53,199 nucleotides of DNA from an uncultured Novosphingobium sp. (GCA_946886365.1 CAMPIM010000005.1:1-53199); one strand, 5' to 3'; positions 32,816 to 43,940 are shown, counted from the first letter of the stretch. Notes: generated from the sequence alone by a model not told the origin. Translations and numbers: made by a program.

Positions 32816-34257
32816 TGCGCCTGGGACCGCTGGTCGATGGGCTGGACGCCCGGATCGATCCCGGCGCGCCGCTGGAATCGGTGGTGTCGGGCTTTGCGAT
32901 CGACAATCGGAAAGTAGCACCCGGAACGGTCTTCGGCGCCTTTCAGGGTCTGCGCGTCAATGGCGAAGACTATATTCCCGACGCTGTCCGTGCGGGAGCG
33001 GTAGCGGTCGTCGCGCGCCCGCAGGCGACGGTGGAAGGCGCGGTGCACATCGCCCACGACAATCCCCGCCGCCTGTTCGCCTTGCTCGCCGCGCGCTATT
33101 TCGCGCCTTTCCCCGATGTGACCGTTGCCGTCACCGGCACGAACGGCAAAACATCGACCGTCGAACTGGCCCGCCAGCTGTGGCGGATGCTGGGGCATCA
33201 TTCCGCATCCATCGGCACGCTGGGCGTCACTACATCGGTCGATCAGGTGTCGACCGGCCTCACCACGCCGGACATCGTCACATTTCTGTCCAACATGTCG
33301 GGCTTGAGGCGCGAAGGCATCAGCCACGCCGCTTTCGAAGCGTCCAGCCACGGCCTTGCCCAGTATCGGACGGAGGGCCTGCCTGTGTTGGCGGCGGCCT
33401 TCACCAACCTGTCGCGCGATCATCTCGACTATCATGGCGACATGGACAGCTATTTCGACGCGAAGATGCGGCTGTTTGATGAAGTTGTCGCGCCCGACGG
33501 GACGGCCATCGTGTGGGCTGACGACCAATGGTCGGACAAGGTGATCCAGCGAGCTACGAAGCGGGGGCTTCGTGTGCTGAGCGTCGGGGTGCAGGGGCAG
33601 GCTTTGCGCCTTGCCAACCGCACCCCGACCCAGTTGGGCCAGACGCTGGAGGTCGAGGCTGGGGGCAAGTTCTACAAGATCAATCTGCCGCTGATCGGCG
33701 CCTATCAGGCCGCGAACGCCTTGACTGCCGCTGGGCTCGTCATCGCAGGCGGCGAGGATGTGGCGAAGGTTCTGGAACTGTTGAGCCGGGTTCAGCCGGT
33801 GCGCGGTCGCCTGGAGCGGGCGGTGATCACCAAGGCGGGCGCCCCCGTCTATGTCGATTATGCGCATACGCCCGATGGACTGCGCGCCGCGATCGAAGCG
33901 TTGCGGCCCCATACGCGCGGCAAGCTGATCGCGCTGTTCGGCGCTGGCGGCGATCGCGATGCTGGCAAGCGCCCGCAGATGGGCAAGGTTGCCGCAGAGT
34001 TGGCTGATCATGTCATCGTCACCGATGATAATCCCCGTTCGGAAGATCCTTCTGCCATTCGCGCCGCCGTTATGGCGGGGGCGTCGGGCGCGGAGGAAAT
34101 CGGTGGCCGCCGCGCCGCCATCGCCGCCGCCATTGCGCGGGCCGGTGGTGATGATATCGTGCTGCTCGCGGGCAAGGGGCATGAACAGGGGCAGATCATC
34201 GGCGATCGGGTGTTGCCGTTCGACGATGTCACTGTTGCCCGGGAGTGCGCTGGGTGA
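32812..34257 (+). CDS. murE: UDP-MurNAc-tripeptide synthetase MurE (meso-DAP adding)
   Basis: 481 residues. A Mur ligase with P-loop GTNGKTS (109-115) and the DNPR motif (406-409) that marks enzymes using meso-diaminopimelate rather than lysine, so the cell wall should contain mDAP. It adds the third residue to UDP-MurNAc-L-Ala-D-Glu. It overlaps ftsI and murF by four bases each. Confidence 0.96.
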   Translation: MMRLGPLVDGLDARIDPGAPLESVVSGFAIDNRKVAPGTVFGAFQGLRVNGEDYIPDAVRAGAVAVVARPQATVEGAVHIAHDNPRRLFALLAARYFAPFPDVTVAVTGTNGKTSTVELARQLWRMLGHHSASIGTLGVTTSVDQVSTGLTTPDIVTFLSNMSGLRREGISHAAFEASSHGLAQYRTEGLPVLAAAFTNLSRDHLDYHGDMDSYFDAKMRLFDEVVAPDGTAIVWADDQWSDKVIQRATKRGLRVLSVGVQGQALRLANRTPTQLGQTLEVEAGGKFYKINLPLIGAYQAANALTAAGLVIAGGEDVAKVLELLSRVQPVRGRLERAVITKAGAPVYVDYAHTPDGLRAAIEALRPHTRGKLIALFGAGGDRDAGKRPQMGKVAAELADHVIVTDDNPRSEDPSAIRAAVMAGASGAEEIGGRRAAIAAAIARAGGDDIVLLAGKGHEQGQIIGDRVLPFDDVTVARECAG

Positions 34258-35633
34258 GCGAGCTTTGGACCTCTGACGAGATAGCGCAGGCTACAGGGGG
34301 TGCCGCTTCGGCACCCTTCGCCGTTTCGGGCGTCGCCTTCGATAGCCGCGAGGTAACCAACGGTGACCTGTTTGTCGCGATGAAGGGCGAGACGACGGAC
34401 GGCCATCATTTCATCGACAAGGCTTTCGGTCAGGGCGCCGCTGGCGCGATCGTCAGCGAGCCTGTTTCTCAACCTCATATTCTCGTCCCGGATAGCGCGG
34501 CTGCGCTGGAAGCGCTGGGTCGTGCTTCCCGCGCGCGCATGCAGGGCAAGGTGGTGGGGGTCACGGGGTCAGTCGGCAAGACGGGCACTAAGGAAGCCTT
34601 GTTTCAGGCGCTGGACCGCATCTGCCCGGATCAGGTGCATCGTTCGGTCAAGAGCTACAATAATCATGTCGGCGTACCGCTCAGCCTGTCCCGCATGCCC
34701 CGCGCGTCGGCCTTTGGCGTGTTCGAAATGGGCATGAACCATGCCGGTGAACTGGCGCAGCTGACGCGGCAGGTGCGGCCCCATGTCGCCATCGTGACGG
34801 CCATCGCCCCGGCGCACATCGAATTTTTCGGCACCGAAGAGAAGATCGCGCAGGCCAAGGCGGAGATATTCGAAGGGCTTGAGCCCGACGGCACGGCGGT
34901 CATCCCCTATGACAGCCCGCATGTCGCGACGCTCTACGCAAAAGCAGAACAGCATGCCTCCCGCATCCTGACCTTCGGTTTTGACGAAGAGGCCGATGTG
35001 CGCGCGCGTGACATGGTTCCGGCGGCGAGCGGCGGCACATTGGTCACGGCCACGCTGCCCAGCGCCGAACTCTGCTTCACCGTCGGTGCGCCCGGCGAAC
35101 ATTGGGTTTCCAACGCGCTGGCCGTGCTGGCGGCGGTCGAAGCGATGGGCGGCGATCTCGCGGCTGCGGGTCTGGCGCTCGCCGAAATGCCGGGTCTGCC
35201 GGGCCGTGGCGAGCGGCGGTCTGTCGCGGTCACGGGCGGCGAAGCGCTGCTGATCGATGAAAGCTACAATGCCAATCCGCTAAGCATGGCCGCTACGCTC
35301 AAGCAGTTGGGCAGGGAAAATGCGAGCCGCCGCATCGCCGTGTTGGGCGGCATGCGGGAATTGGGCGATCGCAGCCACGAACTCCATGCCGGACTTGTCG
35401 AGCCGCTTGCCGCCGCTCAGGTCGACTACGCCATTCTGGTGGGCGATGAAATGAAACCGCTGGCCGAGGCGCTGCACGGTCAGCAGTTGGCCTTTGATCA
35501 TGTGCCGGATACGGCGGCGGCCACCAATCTCATTCGGACGGAAATGCGCGCTGGCGACGCCATATTGGTCAAGGGCTCGAACGGCATCGGCCTGTCGCGC
35601 CTGGTCGCCGCGCTTGGGGAACATAAGAACTGA
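34254..35633 (+). CDS. murF: UDP-MurNAc-pentapeptide synthetase MurF
   Basis: 459 residues, GTG start at 34254 overlapping the murE stop (GTGA); a longer in-frame start three codons earlier is less likely. P-loop [12 protein letters not shown], then [12 protein letters not shown] and [13 protein letters not shown]. It adds D-Ala-D-Ala to the UDP-tripeptide, completing the cytosolic precursor. Confidence 0.95.
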   Translation: MSELWTSDEIAQATGGAASAPFAVSGVAFDSREVTNGDLFVAMKGETTDGHHFIDKAFGQGAAGAIVSEPVSQPHILVPDSAAALEALGRASRARMQGKVVGVTGSVGKTGTKEALFQALDRICPDQVHRSVKSYNNHVGVPLSLSRMPRASAFGVFEMGMNHAGELAQLTRQVRPHVAIVTAIAPAHIEFFGTEEKIAQAKAEIFEGLEPDGTAVIPYDSPHVATLYAKAEQHASRILTFGFDEEADVRARDMVPAASGGTLVTATLPSAELCFTVGAPGEHWVSNALAVLAAVEAMGGDLAAAGLALAEMPGLPGRGERRSVAVTGGEALLIDESYNANPLSMAATLKQLGRENASRRIAVLGGMRELGDRSHELHAGLVEPLAAAQVDYAILVGDEMKPLAEALHGQQLAFDHVPDTAAATNLIRTEMRAGDAILVKGSNGIGLSRLVAALGEHKN

Positions 35634-36706
35634 TGCTCTACTGGCTCGCCCAGACCATGGATTTCGCGGGGGTTTTCAACCTCGTCCGCTATCTTAGCTT
35701 CCGCGCGGGCGCGACGATCGCGACGGCCTTCGTCATCGGTCTTGTGCTGGGTCCGCGCTTCATCGGCTGGTTGCGGGTGCGGCAGGGCAAGGGGCAGCCG
35801 ATCCGTGATGATGGTCCGCAGACCCATCTGGCAAAGCGCGGCACGCCGACCATGGGCGGCCTCATGATCCTCACCTCCATGATCACATCGGTGCTGCTCT
35901 GGATGGATCTGTCGTCCATCTATGTCTGGGCATGCCTGTTCGTAACGCTGGGTTTTGGCGCGATCGGTTTTCTGGACGATTATGACAAGGTGACGAAGGC
36001 CAGCCACAAGGGGCTGTCGGGCAAGATGCGTCTGGCGTTCGAATTCCTGATTGCGGGCATAGCGGCCTGGTTGATCGTCAACCAGCACGGGAATACGGCG
36101 CTCTACCTGCCCTTCTACAATGGCCCGGCGATCGAGCTTGGCCCCTTCTACTTCCTCTTCGCCGCCTTCGTGATCGTGGCGTTCGGCAACGCTGTGAACC
36201 TGACCGATGGTCTCGATGGCCTGGCGACCATGCCGGTGATCATCGCCTGCATGGCGTTCATGGCGATCGTCTATCTGGTCGGCCGCGCGGACTTTGCGGC
36301 CTATCTTGGCATCCCGCATGTGCCGGGCGCGGGCAATCTCACCATATTATGCGGTGCGATCATTGGGGCAGGCCTGGCCTTCCTCTGGTTCAACGCTCCT
36401 CCAGCCGCCGTATTCATGGGTGATACGGGCAGCCTGGCGCTTGGCGGCACGATCGGCGTCATCGCTGTGACGGCGCATCATGAAATCGTGCTGGGCGTGA
36501 TTGGCGGCCTGTTTGTGGTCGAGGCGATGAGCGTGATCATCCAGGTCTTCTTCTACAAGCGCACCGGCAAACGTGTGTTCAAGATGGCGCCGATCCACCA
36601 TCATTTCGAGCAGTTGGGCTGGGCCGAACCGACGGTCGTGATCCGCTTCTGGATCATCTCCTTCGTGCTGGCACTTGCTGGTCTCGCTACGCTGAAGCTG
36701 CGGTGA
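35633..36706 (+). CDS. mraY: Phospho-MurNAc-pentapeptide translocase MraY
   Basis: 357 residues, ten membrane helices expected. Motifs: GTPTMGGL, the active-site [28 protein letters not shown] and PIHHHFE. It transfers phospho-MurNAc-pentapeptide to undecaprenyl phosphate, giving lipid I at the inner membrane. Start overlaps the murF stop by one base. Confidence 0.96.
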   Translation: MLYWLAQTMDFAGVFNLVRYLSFRAGATIATAFVIGLVLGPRFIGWLRVRQGKGQPIRDDGPQTHLAKRGTPTMGGLMILTSMITSVLLWMDLSSIYVWACLFVTLGFGAIGFLDDYDKVTKASHKGLSGKMRLAFEFLIAGIAAWLIVNQHGNTALYLPFYNGPAIELGPFYFLFAAFVIVAFGNAVNLTDGLDGLATMPVIIACMAFMAIVYLVGRADFAAYLGIPHVPGAGNLTILCGAIIGAGLAFLWFNAPPAAVFMGDTGSLALGGTIGVIAVTAHHEIVLGVIGGLFVVEAMSVIIQVFFYKRTGKRVFKMAPIHHHFEQLGWAEPTVVIRFWIISFVLALAGLATLKLR

Positions 36707-38034
36707 GCGCGATGACCCTTACCTCCTCCGCCTTTGCTGGCAAAACCTATGCGGTTCTTGGCCTAGCCCGGTCTGGACTGGCAACTGTAGAGGCGCTTGT
36801 GGCCAGCGGTGCGCGCGTCGTCGCCTGGGACAATCGGGACGAAGCGCGCGCGGCCGTCGCGGACAAGGCCGAACTGGCCGACCCGCTGGAAATTGATCTG
36901 GCTGGCTTTGACGGCGTTGTCGTTTCTCCCGGCGTGCCGATCAACAAGCATCCGATCGCCATGCATGCCAAGCTCGCGGGCGTGCCCGTCATCGGCGACA
37001 TCGAACTTTTCGCGCTTGCTCGGCCGACGCTGCCCGCCCACCGGGTGGTCGGCATTACCGGCACCAACGGCAAGTCGACCACGACGGCGCTCGTTCACCA
37101 CATCATAGAAGCAGCAGGCATTCCGACCCGGATGGGCGGGAATATCGGCCTGCCCATTTTGGGGCAGGAGCCGCTCCCCGAAGGCGGCATCTATGTGCTG
37201 GAACTGTCCAGCTATCAGATTGATCTGACGCAGAGCCTGGACTGCGATGTCGCGGTGCTGCTCAATATCACGCCGGATCATCTCGATCGCTATAATGGCT
37301 TTGAAGGCTATGTCGCGTCCAAGGCGCGGTTGTTCGGCATGCAGTCGCCCGACCATGTCGCGGTGATCGCGACGGAGGATGAACCGAGCCGATCCATCGC
37401 GGCTCAGCCGGGCGCTCGGCGGGTAGAGGTGAAGGCTGGGGACATCGATCCCGCCGCCCAGGCGAACTGGCCGTCGCTTCAGGGGCCGCACAACGCGCAG
37501 AACGCGGCGATAGCCCTCGCCGTCGGGCGCGCGCTGGGCATCGATGAAGCGACGATCGAGGCCGCGCTGCAAAGCTATGCCAGCCTGCCCCACCGGATGC
37601 AGCGCGTGAAGGAACTGAACGGCGTACTCTACGTCAACGACAGCAAGGCGACCAACCCCGCCTCGACGGCGCCCGCGCTCGCAGCCTATCCGCCCCTCGA
37701 TGGCCGCCCGCGGCTGCACTGGATTGTCGGAGGTCTGGCAAAGACAGACAATCTGGACGAATGCGCGCCATGGTTCGGCAATGTCGCTGCCGCTTACACG
37801 ATCGGCGAAGCGGGTCATATGTTCGCCGATCTGCTCAAAGATCATATGGCGGTGGATGATAGCGAGATGCTATCGGCCGCCGTTCGCCGCGCGGCGCGTG
37901 TAGCACAGCCGGGCGATGTCGTGCTGCTTTCGCCAGCCTGTGCCAGTTTCGACCAATTCCGGGATTTCGAGGCGCGAGGCGATGCCTTCGTCGCGGCCGT
38001 CGCGGCGCTGGAAGAAGGGGGCCTGGACGGCTAA
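36703..38034 (+). CDS. murD: UDP-MurNAc-L-alanine:D-glutamate ligase MurD
   Basis: 443 residues, GTG start overlapping mraY by four bases; an ATG at the fourth codon is an alternative. P-loop [12 protein letters not shown], then [21 protein letters not shown] and the C-terminal [12 protein letters not shown]. It adds D-Glu in peptidoglycan precursor synthesis. The last 17 residues are Ala/Gly-rich. Confidence 0.95.
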   Translation: MSAMTLTSSAFAGKTYAVLGLARSGLATVEALVASGARVVAWDNRDEARAAVADKAELADPLEIDLAGFDGVVVSPGVPINKHPIAMHAKLAGVPVIGDIELFALARPTLPAHRVVGITGTNGKSTTTALVHHIIEAAGIPTRMGGNIGLPILGQEPLPEGGIYVLELSSYQIDLTQSLDCDVAVLLNITPDHLDRYNGFEGYVASKARLFGMQSPDHVAVIATEDEPSRSIAAQPGARRVEVKAGDIDPAAQANWPSLQGPHNAQNAAIALAVGRALGIDEATIEAALQSYASLPHRMQRVKELNGVLYVNDSKATNPASTAPALAAYPPLDGRPRLHWIVGGLAKTDNLDECAPWFGNVAAAYTIGEAGHMFADLLKDHMAVDDSEMLSAAVRRAARVAQPGDVVLLSPACASFDQFRDFEARGDAFVAAVAALEEGGLDG

Positions 38035-38067
38035 GGGCGGCGCAGGGGCGCAGAAGGGGCGATTACA

Positions 38068-39270
38068 ATGTTCAGGGCAGGCGAACTGGTGAAGGGGTTC
38101 AAGAACCGCACCGTTCCGCGCGAGCGCACGGCCCTGGCCATCTGGTTCTGGGAGATCGATCGCGTTCTCCTCTCGCTGATCGTCGCGTTGATGGCGATCG
38201 GTCTGGTTGCCGTCGCGGCCGCTTCGCCCGTTGCAGCGATCGACCGCTCGACCAGCAGCGTATCCGTCACGCCGCTCATCTATTTCTATCGCCAGCTTAT
38301 GTGGGTCTTCATCGGCCTGCCGATCATGCTGGTCATATCGATGTTGCCCCGTCAGCAGGCCCGGCGGTTGGCCATGTTCATGACGGCCTTCTTCATCGTG
38401 ATGCTGCTGTGCGTGCCGGTCCTCGGATCGACCGTTAACGGCGCGCGGCGCTGGATCGACCTGCCCGGATTCCGTTTCCAGCCCTCGGAATTCCTGAAGC
38501 CCGTCTATGTCGTCTCCATGGCCTGGCTGCTTTCGCTGCGGGGCAAGGACATGTCGCTGCCGGTCATTCCGCTGACCGGCGTGTTGACGCTGTTGATCGC
38601 GGCGATCCTGATGAAGCAGCCGGACTTCGGTCAGACGGTCATTTTCCTTGCCTGCTGGGGATGCCTGTTGCTGCTGTCCGGTGTGTCGATGCGGTTCATC
38701 GGCATGATGGTTGGCGTGGCGCTGGCTGGCCTGATCGCCATGTACATGTTCTACGAAAATGGCCGTCAGCGCATCAATGACTTCCTTGGCATCGGCGTCG
38801 CGCAGGATACGGGGCCGGACCAGACCGAGCTGGCGTTTCGCACGATCACCCATGGCGGTTTTACAGGGGTGGGGCCGGGGGGCGGCCAGGAGAAATTCCG
38901 CCTGCCCGAAGCGCACACCGACTATATCTTTTCCGTGATCGGTGAAGAGTTCGGACTGCTCGCCTGCATCGGCATCGCCTGCGTTTACCTGGCGATCGTT
39001 GTCCGCGTGCTGCTGCGCATGCTGGACGAGGATGATAATTTCACGATCCTGGCCGCAGCGGGACTTACAACGCAGTTCGGGTTGCAGGCGATCATCAACA
39101 TGGGCGTCAATGCCCAGATATTTCCTTCGAAGGGCATGACGCTGCCCTTTATCAGCTATGGCGGCTCCTCTATGCTGGCCCTTTGTATCGGGGTCGGCCT
39201 GCTGCTTGCGTTCACACGGCGCAATCCCTTCATGGGGCGGCATACCGTCGTCAAATGGAGTGGTCGATGA
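38068..39270 (+). CDS. ftsW: Septal peptidoglycan glycosyltransferase FtsW
   Basis: 400 residues of the SEDS family, ten membrane helices expected. Contains GARRWIDLPG and FQPSEFLKP (SEDS core), PHTDYIF-like EAHTDYIFSVIGEE, and LPFISYGGSSML near the end. It polymerises lipid II at the septum with FtsI. It starts 33 bases after murD and overlaps murG by four bases. Confidence 0.95.
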   Translation: MFRAGELVKGFKNRTVPRERTALAIWFWEIDRVLLSLIVALMAIGLVAVAAASPVAAIDRSTSSVSVTPLIYFYRQLMWVFIGLPIMLVISMLPRQQARRLAMFMTAFFIVMLLCVPVLGSTVNGARRWIDLPGFRFQPSEFLKPVYVVSMAWLLSLRGKDMSLPVIPLTGVLTLLIAAILMKQPDFGQTVIFLACWGCLLLLSGVSMRFIGMMVGVALAGLIAMYMFYENGRQRINDFLGIGVAQDTGPDQTELAFRTITHGGFTGVGPGGGQEKFRLPEAHTDYIFSVIGEEFGLLACIGIACVYLAIVVRVLLRMLDEDDNFTILAAAGLTTQFGLQAIINMGVNAQIFPSKGMTLPFISYGGSSMLALCIGVGLLLAFTRRNPFMGRHTVVKWSGR

Positions 39271-40433
39271 GCATTTCCCGTCACTTCGTCCTCGCCGCGG
39301 GTGGGACGGGCGGTCACATGATTCCGGCGCATGCTGTGGCCGAGGAGTTGATGGCGCGCGGCCACCATGTCGCTTTGGTCACGGATGAGCGCGGCGCCAA
39401 GATCCCGGGCATCTTCGATCGCGCGCAGGTCCATGTCCTGCCTGCTGGCCGCATGACGAAGAACCCGAAAAGCTGGCTGGGCGCGCTTAAGGCCATCCTT
39501 GCAGGCCGCGCTATGGCCCGCCGCCTCAACGAAACCTTCCGCCCCACCGCTGTCGTCGGGTTTGGCGGCTATCCCGCCATGCCTGCGCTGTTGGGCGCGC
39601 TGGCGGATGGCATCCCGACCGCCATCCACGAACAGAATGCCGTGCTAGGCCGGGTCAACCGCTTCCTCGCCCGCCGCGTCGATGCGATCGCTACGGCTTA
39701 CCCGAAGGTGGAGCGCCTGCGCGACAAATATGCGGGCAAGGTCCACTTGGTCGGCAATCCGGTCCGCGAGGAAGTGAAGGCGCTACGGGAGGAAGAATTC
39801 CCTGCGCTGACGGACGAGAGCGTATTCCGCGTGCTCGTGATCGGCGGCAGTCAGGGCGCCAGCATCCTTTCGTCGGTCGTCCCGGACGGCCTTGGCATGT
39901 TGCCGCTCAGCCTGCGCCGCCGATTGCAGGTGACGCAGCAATGCCGGGCCGAGGATATCGAGCGGGTCCGCCGCTTCTACGCCGACCTGGAAATTCCCGC
40001 TGACCTGGCGACCTATTTCAACGATGTGCCGGAAAAGCTCAGCTGGTCGCATCTGGTGATCGCTCGCGCGGGAGCATCGACGCTGGCGGAACTTACCTGC
40101 GCGGGGCGCCCGGCGATCCTTGTCCCGCTGCCGAGCGCGATGGATGATCATCAGACGGTCAACGCGCGCGAGATGACCGAGGCGGGCGGTGCGCGGACTA
40201 TCCCGCAGTCGCGCTTCACCGCCGTGGAGCTCGCCAAGCAGATGCAAAAGATGGCGATGGAGCCCGGCGCGCTTCAGAACGCAGCCAAGCGCGCTCGTGC
40301 CTGCGGCCGTCCCCATGCGGCGCGTGACATGGCCGACCTGCTGGAAAGCATCGGCCCCGCGCCGATCATGAACGATCCTTTGAAGGTCGGGCCGATCCCG
40401 ACCAGCCTGAATTTGCAGGGCGTCCCTGCATGA
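39267..40433 (+). CDS. murG: Lipid II synthase MurG
   Basis: 388 residues from ATG 39267, overlapping the ftsW stop by four bases (ATGA). Motifs: GGTGGHMIPAHAVAEEL (nucleotide-sugar binding N domain), HEQNAVLGRVNRFL, GGSQGASI, and RAGASTLAELTCAGRPAILV for the donor site. It transfers GlcNAc to lipid I, giving lipid II. The C-terminal ~30 residues are extra relative to many homologues. Confidence 0.94.
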   Translation: MSISRHFVLAAGGTGGHMIPAHAVAEELMARGHHVALVTDERGAKIPGIFDRAQVHVLPAGRMTKNPKSWLGALKAILAGRAMARRLNETFRPTAVVGFGGYPAMPALLGALADGIPTAIHEQNAVLGRVNRFLARRVDAIATAYPKVERLRDKYAGKVHLVGNPVREEVKALREEEFPALTDESVFRVLVIGGSQGASILSSVVPDGLGMLPLSLRRRLQVTQQCRAEDIERVRRFYADLEIPADLATYFNDVPEKLSWSHLVIARAGASTLAELTCAGRPAILVPLPSAMDDHQTVNAREMTEAGGARTIPQSRFTAVELAKQMQKMAMEPGALQNAAKRARACGRPHAARDMADLLESIGPAPIMNDPLKVGPIPTSLNLQGVPA

Positions 40434-40448
40434 ATATGAACCCCCTTT

Positions 40449-40474
40449 GTCATCCCGGCTCGCGCGGGAATGAC
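40449..40474. repeat. Short palindromic repeat before murC
   Basis: GTCATCCCG (40449-40457) and CGGGAATGAC (40465-40474) form a stem with one bulge. It belongs to the GTCATCCC...GGGATGAC type of short dispersed repeat, the same broad family as the larger element at 42872-42954. It lies between murG and murC. Confidence 0.55.
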
Positions 40475-40497
40475 GGAGTTTTCCCGGAGATTAAGGC

Positions 40498-41919
40498 ATG
40501 AAGGGTGTCGGCACCGACATCGGCACGATCCATTTCATCGGCATTGGCGGCATCGGCATGTCCGGTATCGCCGAGGTGATGCACAATCTGGGTTACAAGG
40601 TTCAAGGGTCCGACGTGGCCGAGGGCTATGTCGTCGAAGGTTTGCGCAAGAAGGGCATCGACGTGATGATCGGCCACAAGGCTGAAAATCTGGGCGATGC
40701 CGCCGTGGTCGTGACTTCGACCGCGATCAAGAAGGGCAATCCCGAAGTTGATCTGGCGCTGGAAAAGCGTGTCCCCGTCATTCGCCGTGCAGAAATGCTG
40801 GCGGAGCTGATGCGGCTCAAATCCACCGTCGCGGTCGCGGGCACGCATGGCAAGACCACGACCACCTCAATGGTCGCGGCACTGCTCGACGCTGGCGGGG
40901 TGGACCCGACCGTCATCAACGGGGGCATCATCAACAGCTATGGCTCCAACGCTCGCCTCGGCAAGAGCGACTGGATGGTTGTCGAGGCCGACGAAAGCGA
41001 CGGCAGCTTCCTGCGCCTCGACGGCACGCTGGCAGTCGTCACCAACATCGATCCCGAGCATCTCGACCATTATGGCAGCTTCGACAAGGTGAAGGACGCC
41101 TTCGTCGAGTTCGTCGAAAATGTGCCCTTCTATGGTGCCGCGATGCTCTGCCTCGATCATCCAGAGGTGCAAGCGATCCTGCCGCGCGTGCAGGACCGTC
41201 GCATCGTCACCTATGGTTTCTCGGCGCAGGCCGATATTCGCGGCGAGAATGTGCAGCCGATCCCCGGCGGCAACCGCTTCGATGTGCAAATCCGCGAGCG
41301 CGACGGTTCGCTCCGCCGGATCGAAGGGATCGAAATGCCGATGCCCGGCCGCCACAACGTGCTGAACGCCATGGCGGCGATCGGCGTGGCGCTGCAAATG
41401 GGCATTGATGATGCGACGATCCAGACGGGCTTTGCGAAGTTTGGCGGGGTGAAGCGTCGTTTCACCAAGGTCGGTGAAATCCCGGCGGGGCAGGGCGTCG
41501 CGACCGTCATCGACGATTATGGCCACCACCCGGTCGAGATCAAGGCCGTGCTGGCGGCCGCGCGCGAGGGTGCCAAGGGCCGCGTTATCGCGGTGGTACA
41601 GCCGCACCGCTATACCCGCCTTCGCGACCTGATGGATGAATTTCAGCAGGCGTTCAACGACGCCGACATCGTCTATGCGGCCCCGGTCTATCCGGCGGGG
41701 GAGCAGCCGATCGAAGGCGTGGATAGCGCTGAGTTGGTCGCGGGTCTGAAGCGTCGGGGGCATCGCCACGCTGCGACGGTCGAGGGAGCGGACGATCTGG
41801 CCCGCGTAATCGCTGACGATCTTCAGGCTGACGACATGATCATCTGCCTTGGCGCGGGTGACATCACCAAATGGGCCGCAGGTCTGGCACCGGCCGTCGC
41901 GGCGAAAGAAGCCGCCTGA
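40498..41919 (+). CDS. murC: UDP-MurNAc-L-alanine ligase MurC
   Basis: 473 residues. N-terminal Rossmann-like [15 protein letters not shown]-loop [12 protein letters not shown], then [20 protein letters not shown] and VQPHRYTRL. It adds L-Ala to UDP-MurNAc, the first step of stem-peptide synthesis. It follows murG after a 64-base gap that contains a palindromic repeat. Confidence 0.96.
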   Translation: MKGVGTDIGTIHFIGIGGIGMSGIAEVMHNLGYKVQGSDVAEGYVVEGLRKKGIDVMIGHKAENLGDAAVVVTSTAIKKGNPEVDLALEKRVPVIRRAEMLAELMRLKSTVAVAGTHGKTTTTSMVAALLDAGGVDPTVINGGIINSYGSNARLGKSDWMVVEADESDGSFLRLDGTLAVVTNIDPEHLDHYGSFDKVKDAFVEFVENVPFYGAAMLCLDHPEVQAILPRVQDRRIVTYGFSAQADIRGENVQPIPGGNRFDVQIRERDGSLRRIEGIEMPMPGRHNVLNAMAAIGVALQMGIDDATIQTGFAKFGGVKRRFTKVGEIPAGQGVATVIDDYGHHPVEIKAVLAAAREGAKGRVIAVVQPHRYTRLRDLMDEFQQAFNDADIVYAAPVYPAGEQPIEGVDSAELVAGLKRRGHRHAATVEGADDLARVIADDLQADDMIICLGAGDITKWAAGLAPAVAAKEAA

Positions 41920-41953
41920 TGCGAGTTCAAACCGTCCTTCTGGGAGCATTGGG

Positions 41954-42856
41954 TTGACCACGACAGTGGCGCCCCTTCCTCCGGTTCGCGGGTCGCTGAA
42001 GGCTGACGCCCCGCTGGCTCCGCTCGTCTGGTTCAAGGCGGGCGGCGTCGCACAGTGGCTGTTCGAGCCCAAGGATGCTGAGGATTTGGCGGACTTTCTC
42101 GCCCATCTTGATCCAGCCGTCCCGGTGATGGCGCTTGGCCTTGGCTCCAACCTGATCGTGCGTGACGGAGGCGTTCCGGGCGTCGTCGTGCGTCTGGGCA
42201 AACCCTTCGCGAAGGTTGAGCAGATCGACGCCACCTCGCTCCGCTGTGGGGGAGGGGCGTCCGGCATCCTCGTATCCTCGACCGCGCGGGATGCGGGCAT
42301 TGCAGGGCTTGAGTTCCTGCGCTCGATCCCCGGCACGGTGGGCGGTTTCGTGCGAATGAATGGCGGCGCCTATGGGCGCGAGACTTGCGACATTCTGGTC
42401 GAGTGCGACGTAGTGCTGCGCTCCGGCGAGCGGGTGACGCTGCCGCTCGACGCCTTGGGCTATACCTATCGGCACAGTAGCCTGCCCGAAGGGGCGGTGG
42501 TGGTCAGCGCCCTGTTCCGGGGTGGTCCCGGTGATCCTGCCGCTATTCAGGCCGAAATGGACCGCATCGCCGCAGCGCGCGAGGAAAGCCAGCCGCTCCG
42601 CAGCAAGACCGGCGGATCGACCTTCAAGAATCCGGACGGTCACAAGGCCTGGGCTCTGGTCGATGAGGCGGGCTGCCGGGGACTGCAATTGGGTGGCGCT
42701 CAGGTTTCGGATAAGCATACCAACTTCCTCCTCAACCTTGGCGACGCCACCAGCGCGGACATCGAGGCGCTGGGAGAGGAAGTTCGCCGCCGGGTGAAGG
42801 CAAAGAGTGGCGTCGAGCTTGAATGGGAAATTCAGCGGGTGGGAGTGGAGAAGTGA
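41954..42856 (+). CDS. murB: UDP-N-acetylenolpyruvoylglucosamine reductase MurB
   Basis: 300 residues from TTG 41954, chosen because GGGAG (41942-41946) lies seven bases upstream; the frame extends further up into murC but without a start. FAD domain motif GLGSNLIVRDGGVPGVV, then GIAGLEFLRSIPGTVGGFVRMN and GSTFKNPDGHKAW with the catalytic Ser. C-terminal NFLLNLGDATSADIEALG. It reduces the enolpyruvyl group to lactyl, completing UDP-MurNAc. Confidence 0.92.
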   Translation: MTTTVAPLPPVRGSLKADAPLAPLVWFKAGGVAQWLFEPKDAEDLADFLAHLDPAVPVMALGLGSNLIVRDGGVPGVVVRLGKPFAKVEQIDATSLRCGGGASGILVSSTARDAGIAGLEFLRSIPGTVGGFVRMNGGAYGRETCDILVECDVVLRSGERVTLPLDALGYTYRHSSLPEGAVVVSALFRGGPGDPAAIQAEMDRIAAAREESQPLRSKTGGSTFKNPDGHKAWALVDEAGCRGLQLGGAQVSDKHTNFLLNLGDATSADIEALGEEVRRRVKAKSGVELEWEIQRVGVEK

Positions 42857-42871
42857 TCCTCTCCGCCTTCC

Positions 42872-42954
42872 CGTCATCCCAGCGAAAGCTGGGATCTCGT
42901 TCCTCATTCTCCGCTTTCGACGGCATGAAGATCCCAGCTTTCGCTGAGATGACG
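42872..42954. repeat. Long inverted repeat of dispersed type between murB and ddl
   Basis: CGTCATCCCAGCGAAAGCTG begins a 24-base arm (42872-42895) that pairs with 42931-42954 with one mismatch, leaving a 35-base loop. Each arm also contains its own small palindrome (CAGCGAAAGCTG). Such GTCATCCC...GGGAT elements are frequent intergenic repeats. It is transcribed within the dcw cluster and could form a strong mRNA hairpin. Confidence 0.75.
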
Positions 42955-42980
42955 AATATTTCTGTTCTGGAGTTCTACAG

Positions 42981-43940
42981 ATGACCCGTGGCCCCTGGCA
43001 TATCGCCGTCCTCATGGGAGGCTGGTCCGCCGAGCGCCCAGTGTCGCTGATGAGCGGCGAGGGTGTTGCAAAGGCGCTGGAATCGCGCGGGCATCAGGTC
43101 ACGCGGATCGACATGGACCACAATGTCGCCGCCCGTCTCGCCGAAACCAAGGCGGACGTGGTGTTCAACGCGCTTCATGGCGTTCCGGGCGAGGATGGCA
43201 CGGTACAGGGCATGATGGACCTGATGGGTCTCACCTATACTCATTCGGGTCTCGCCACCTCGGTCATCGCGATCGACAAGCAACTGACCAAGCAGGCACT
43301 GGTCCCCCAAGGCATCCCCATGCCCGGCGGTCACATCGTTGACAGTGCCAGCCTGTTCGAAGCCGATCCCCTGCCGCGCCCCTATGTGGTGAAGCCGGTC
43401 AACGAAGGCAGTTCCGTCGGTGTTGCCATCGTGACGCAGGACGGCAATTACGGTTCGCCCATCGGCCGCGATGTGGAAGGCCCCTGGCAGCATTTCGACC
43501 AGCTCCTTGCGGAACCCTATATCCGGGGCCGGGAACTAACCACCGCCGTTCTGGGCGATGAAGCGCTGCTCGTGACGGAACTCCGTCCAAAGAGCGGCTT
43601 TTATGATTTCGACGCCAAATATACCGACGGCATGACCGAGCATGTATGCCCGGCCGAAATTCCGAATGACATCGGCGAAGCGTGCAAGGCCATCGCCCTG
43701 CGCGCGCATCAACTGCTGGGCTGCAAGGGCGCTTCGCGATCCGATTTCCGCTGGGACGATACGCAAGGGGTAGAGGGGCTCTACCTTCTGGAGGTGAACA
43801 CCCAGCCCGGCATGACGCCGCTCAGCCTCGTGCCGGAGCAGGCGGCGAAACTGGGCATTGACTATGCCGAGCTGGTCGAGCGTATTGTCGAGGATGCGCT
43901 GATGCAGAAACAGGGCGCTAAGGGGGCAGGGCATGGCTGA
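42981..43940 (+). CDS. ddl: D-alanine-D-alanine ligase
   Basis: 319 residues of the ATP-grasp family. Motifs: GGWSAERPVSLMSG near the start, EDGTVQGMMDLMGL, PYVVKPVNEGSSVGV (ATP-grasp), and NTQPGMTPLSLVPEQAAKLG for metal and substrate. It makes the D-Ala-D-Ala dipeptide used by MurF. It overlaps ftsQ by eight bases. Confidence 0.95.
   Translation: MTRGPWHIAVLMGGWSAERPVSLMSGEGVAKALESRGHQVTRIDMDHNVAARLAETKADVVFNALHGVPGEDGTVQGMMDLMGLTYTHSGLATSVIAIDKQLTKQALVPQGIPMPGGHIVDSASLFEADPLPRPYVVKPVNEGSSVGVAIVTQDGNYGSPIGRDVEGPWQHFDQLLAEPYIRGRELTTAVLGDEALLVTELRPKSGFYDFDAKYTDGMTEHVCPAEIPNDIGEACKAIALRAHQLLGCKGASRSDFRWDDTQGVEGLYLLEVNTQPGMTPLSLVPEQAAKLGIDYAELVERIVEDALMQKQGAKGAGHG

Noticed and set aside
31604..34182. 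Two long minus-strand frames across ftsI and murE
   Set aside because: Antisense shadows of GC-rich genes; no motif or ribosome site supports them.
37870..39243. A 457-codon minus-strand frame over murD/ftsW
   Set aside because: His/Gln/Asp-rich shadow composition with no domain; the plus strand carries FtsW.
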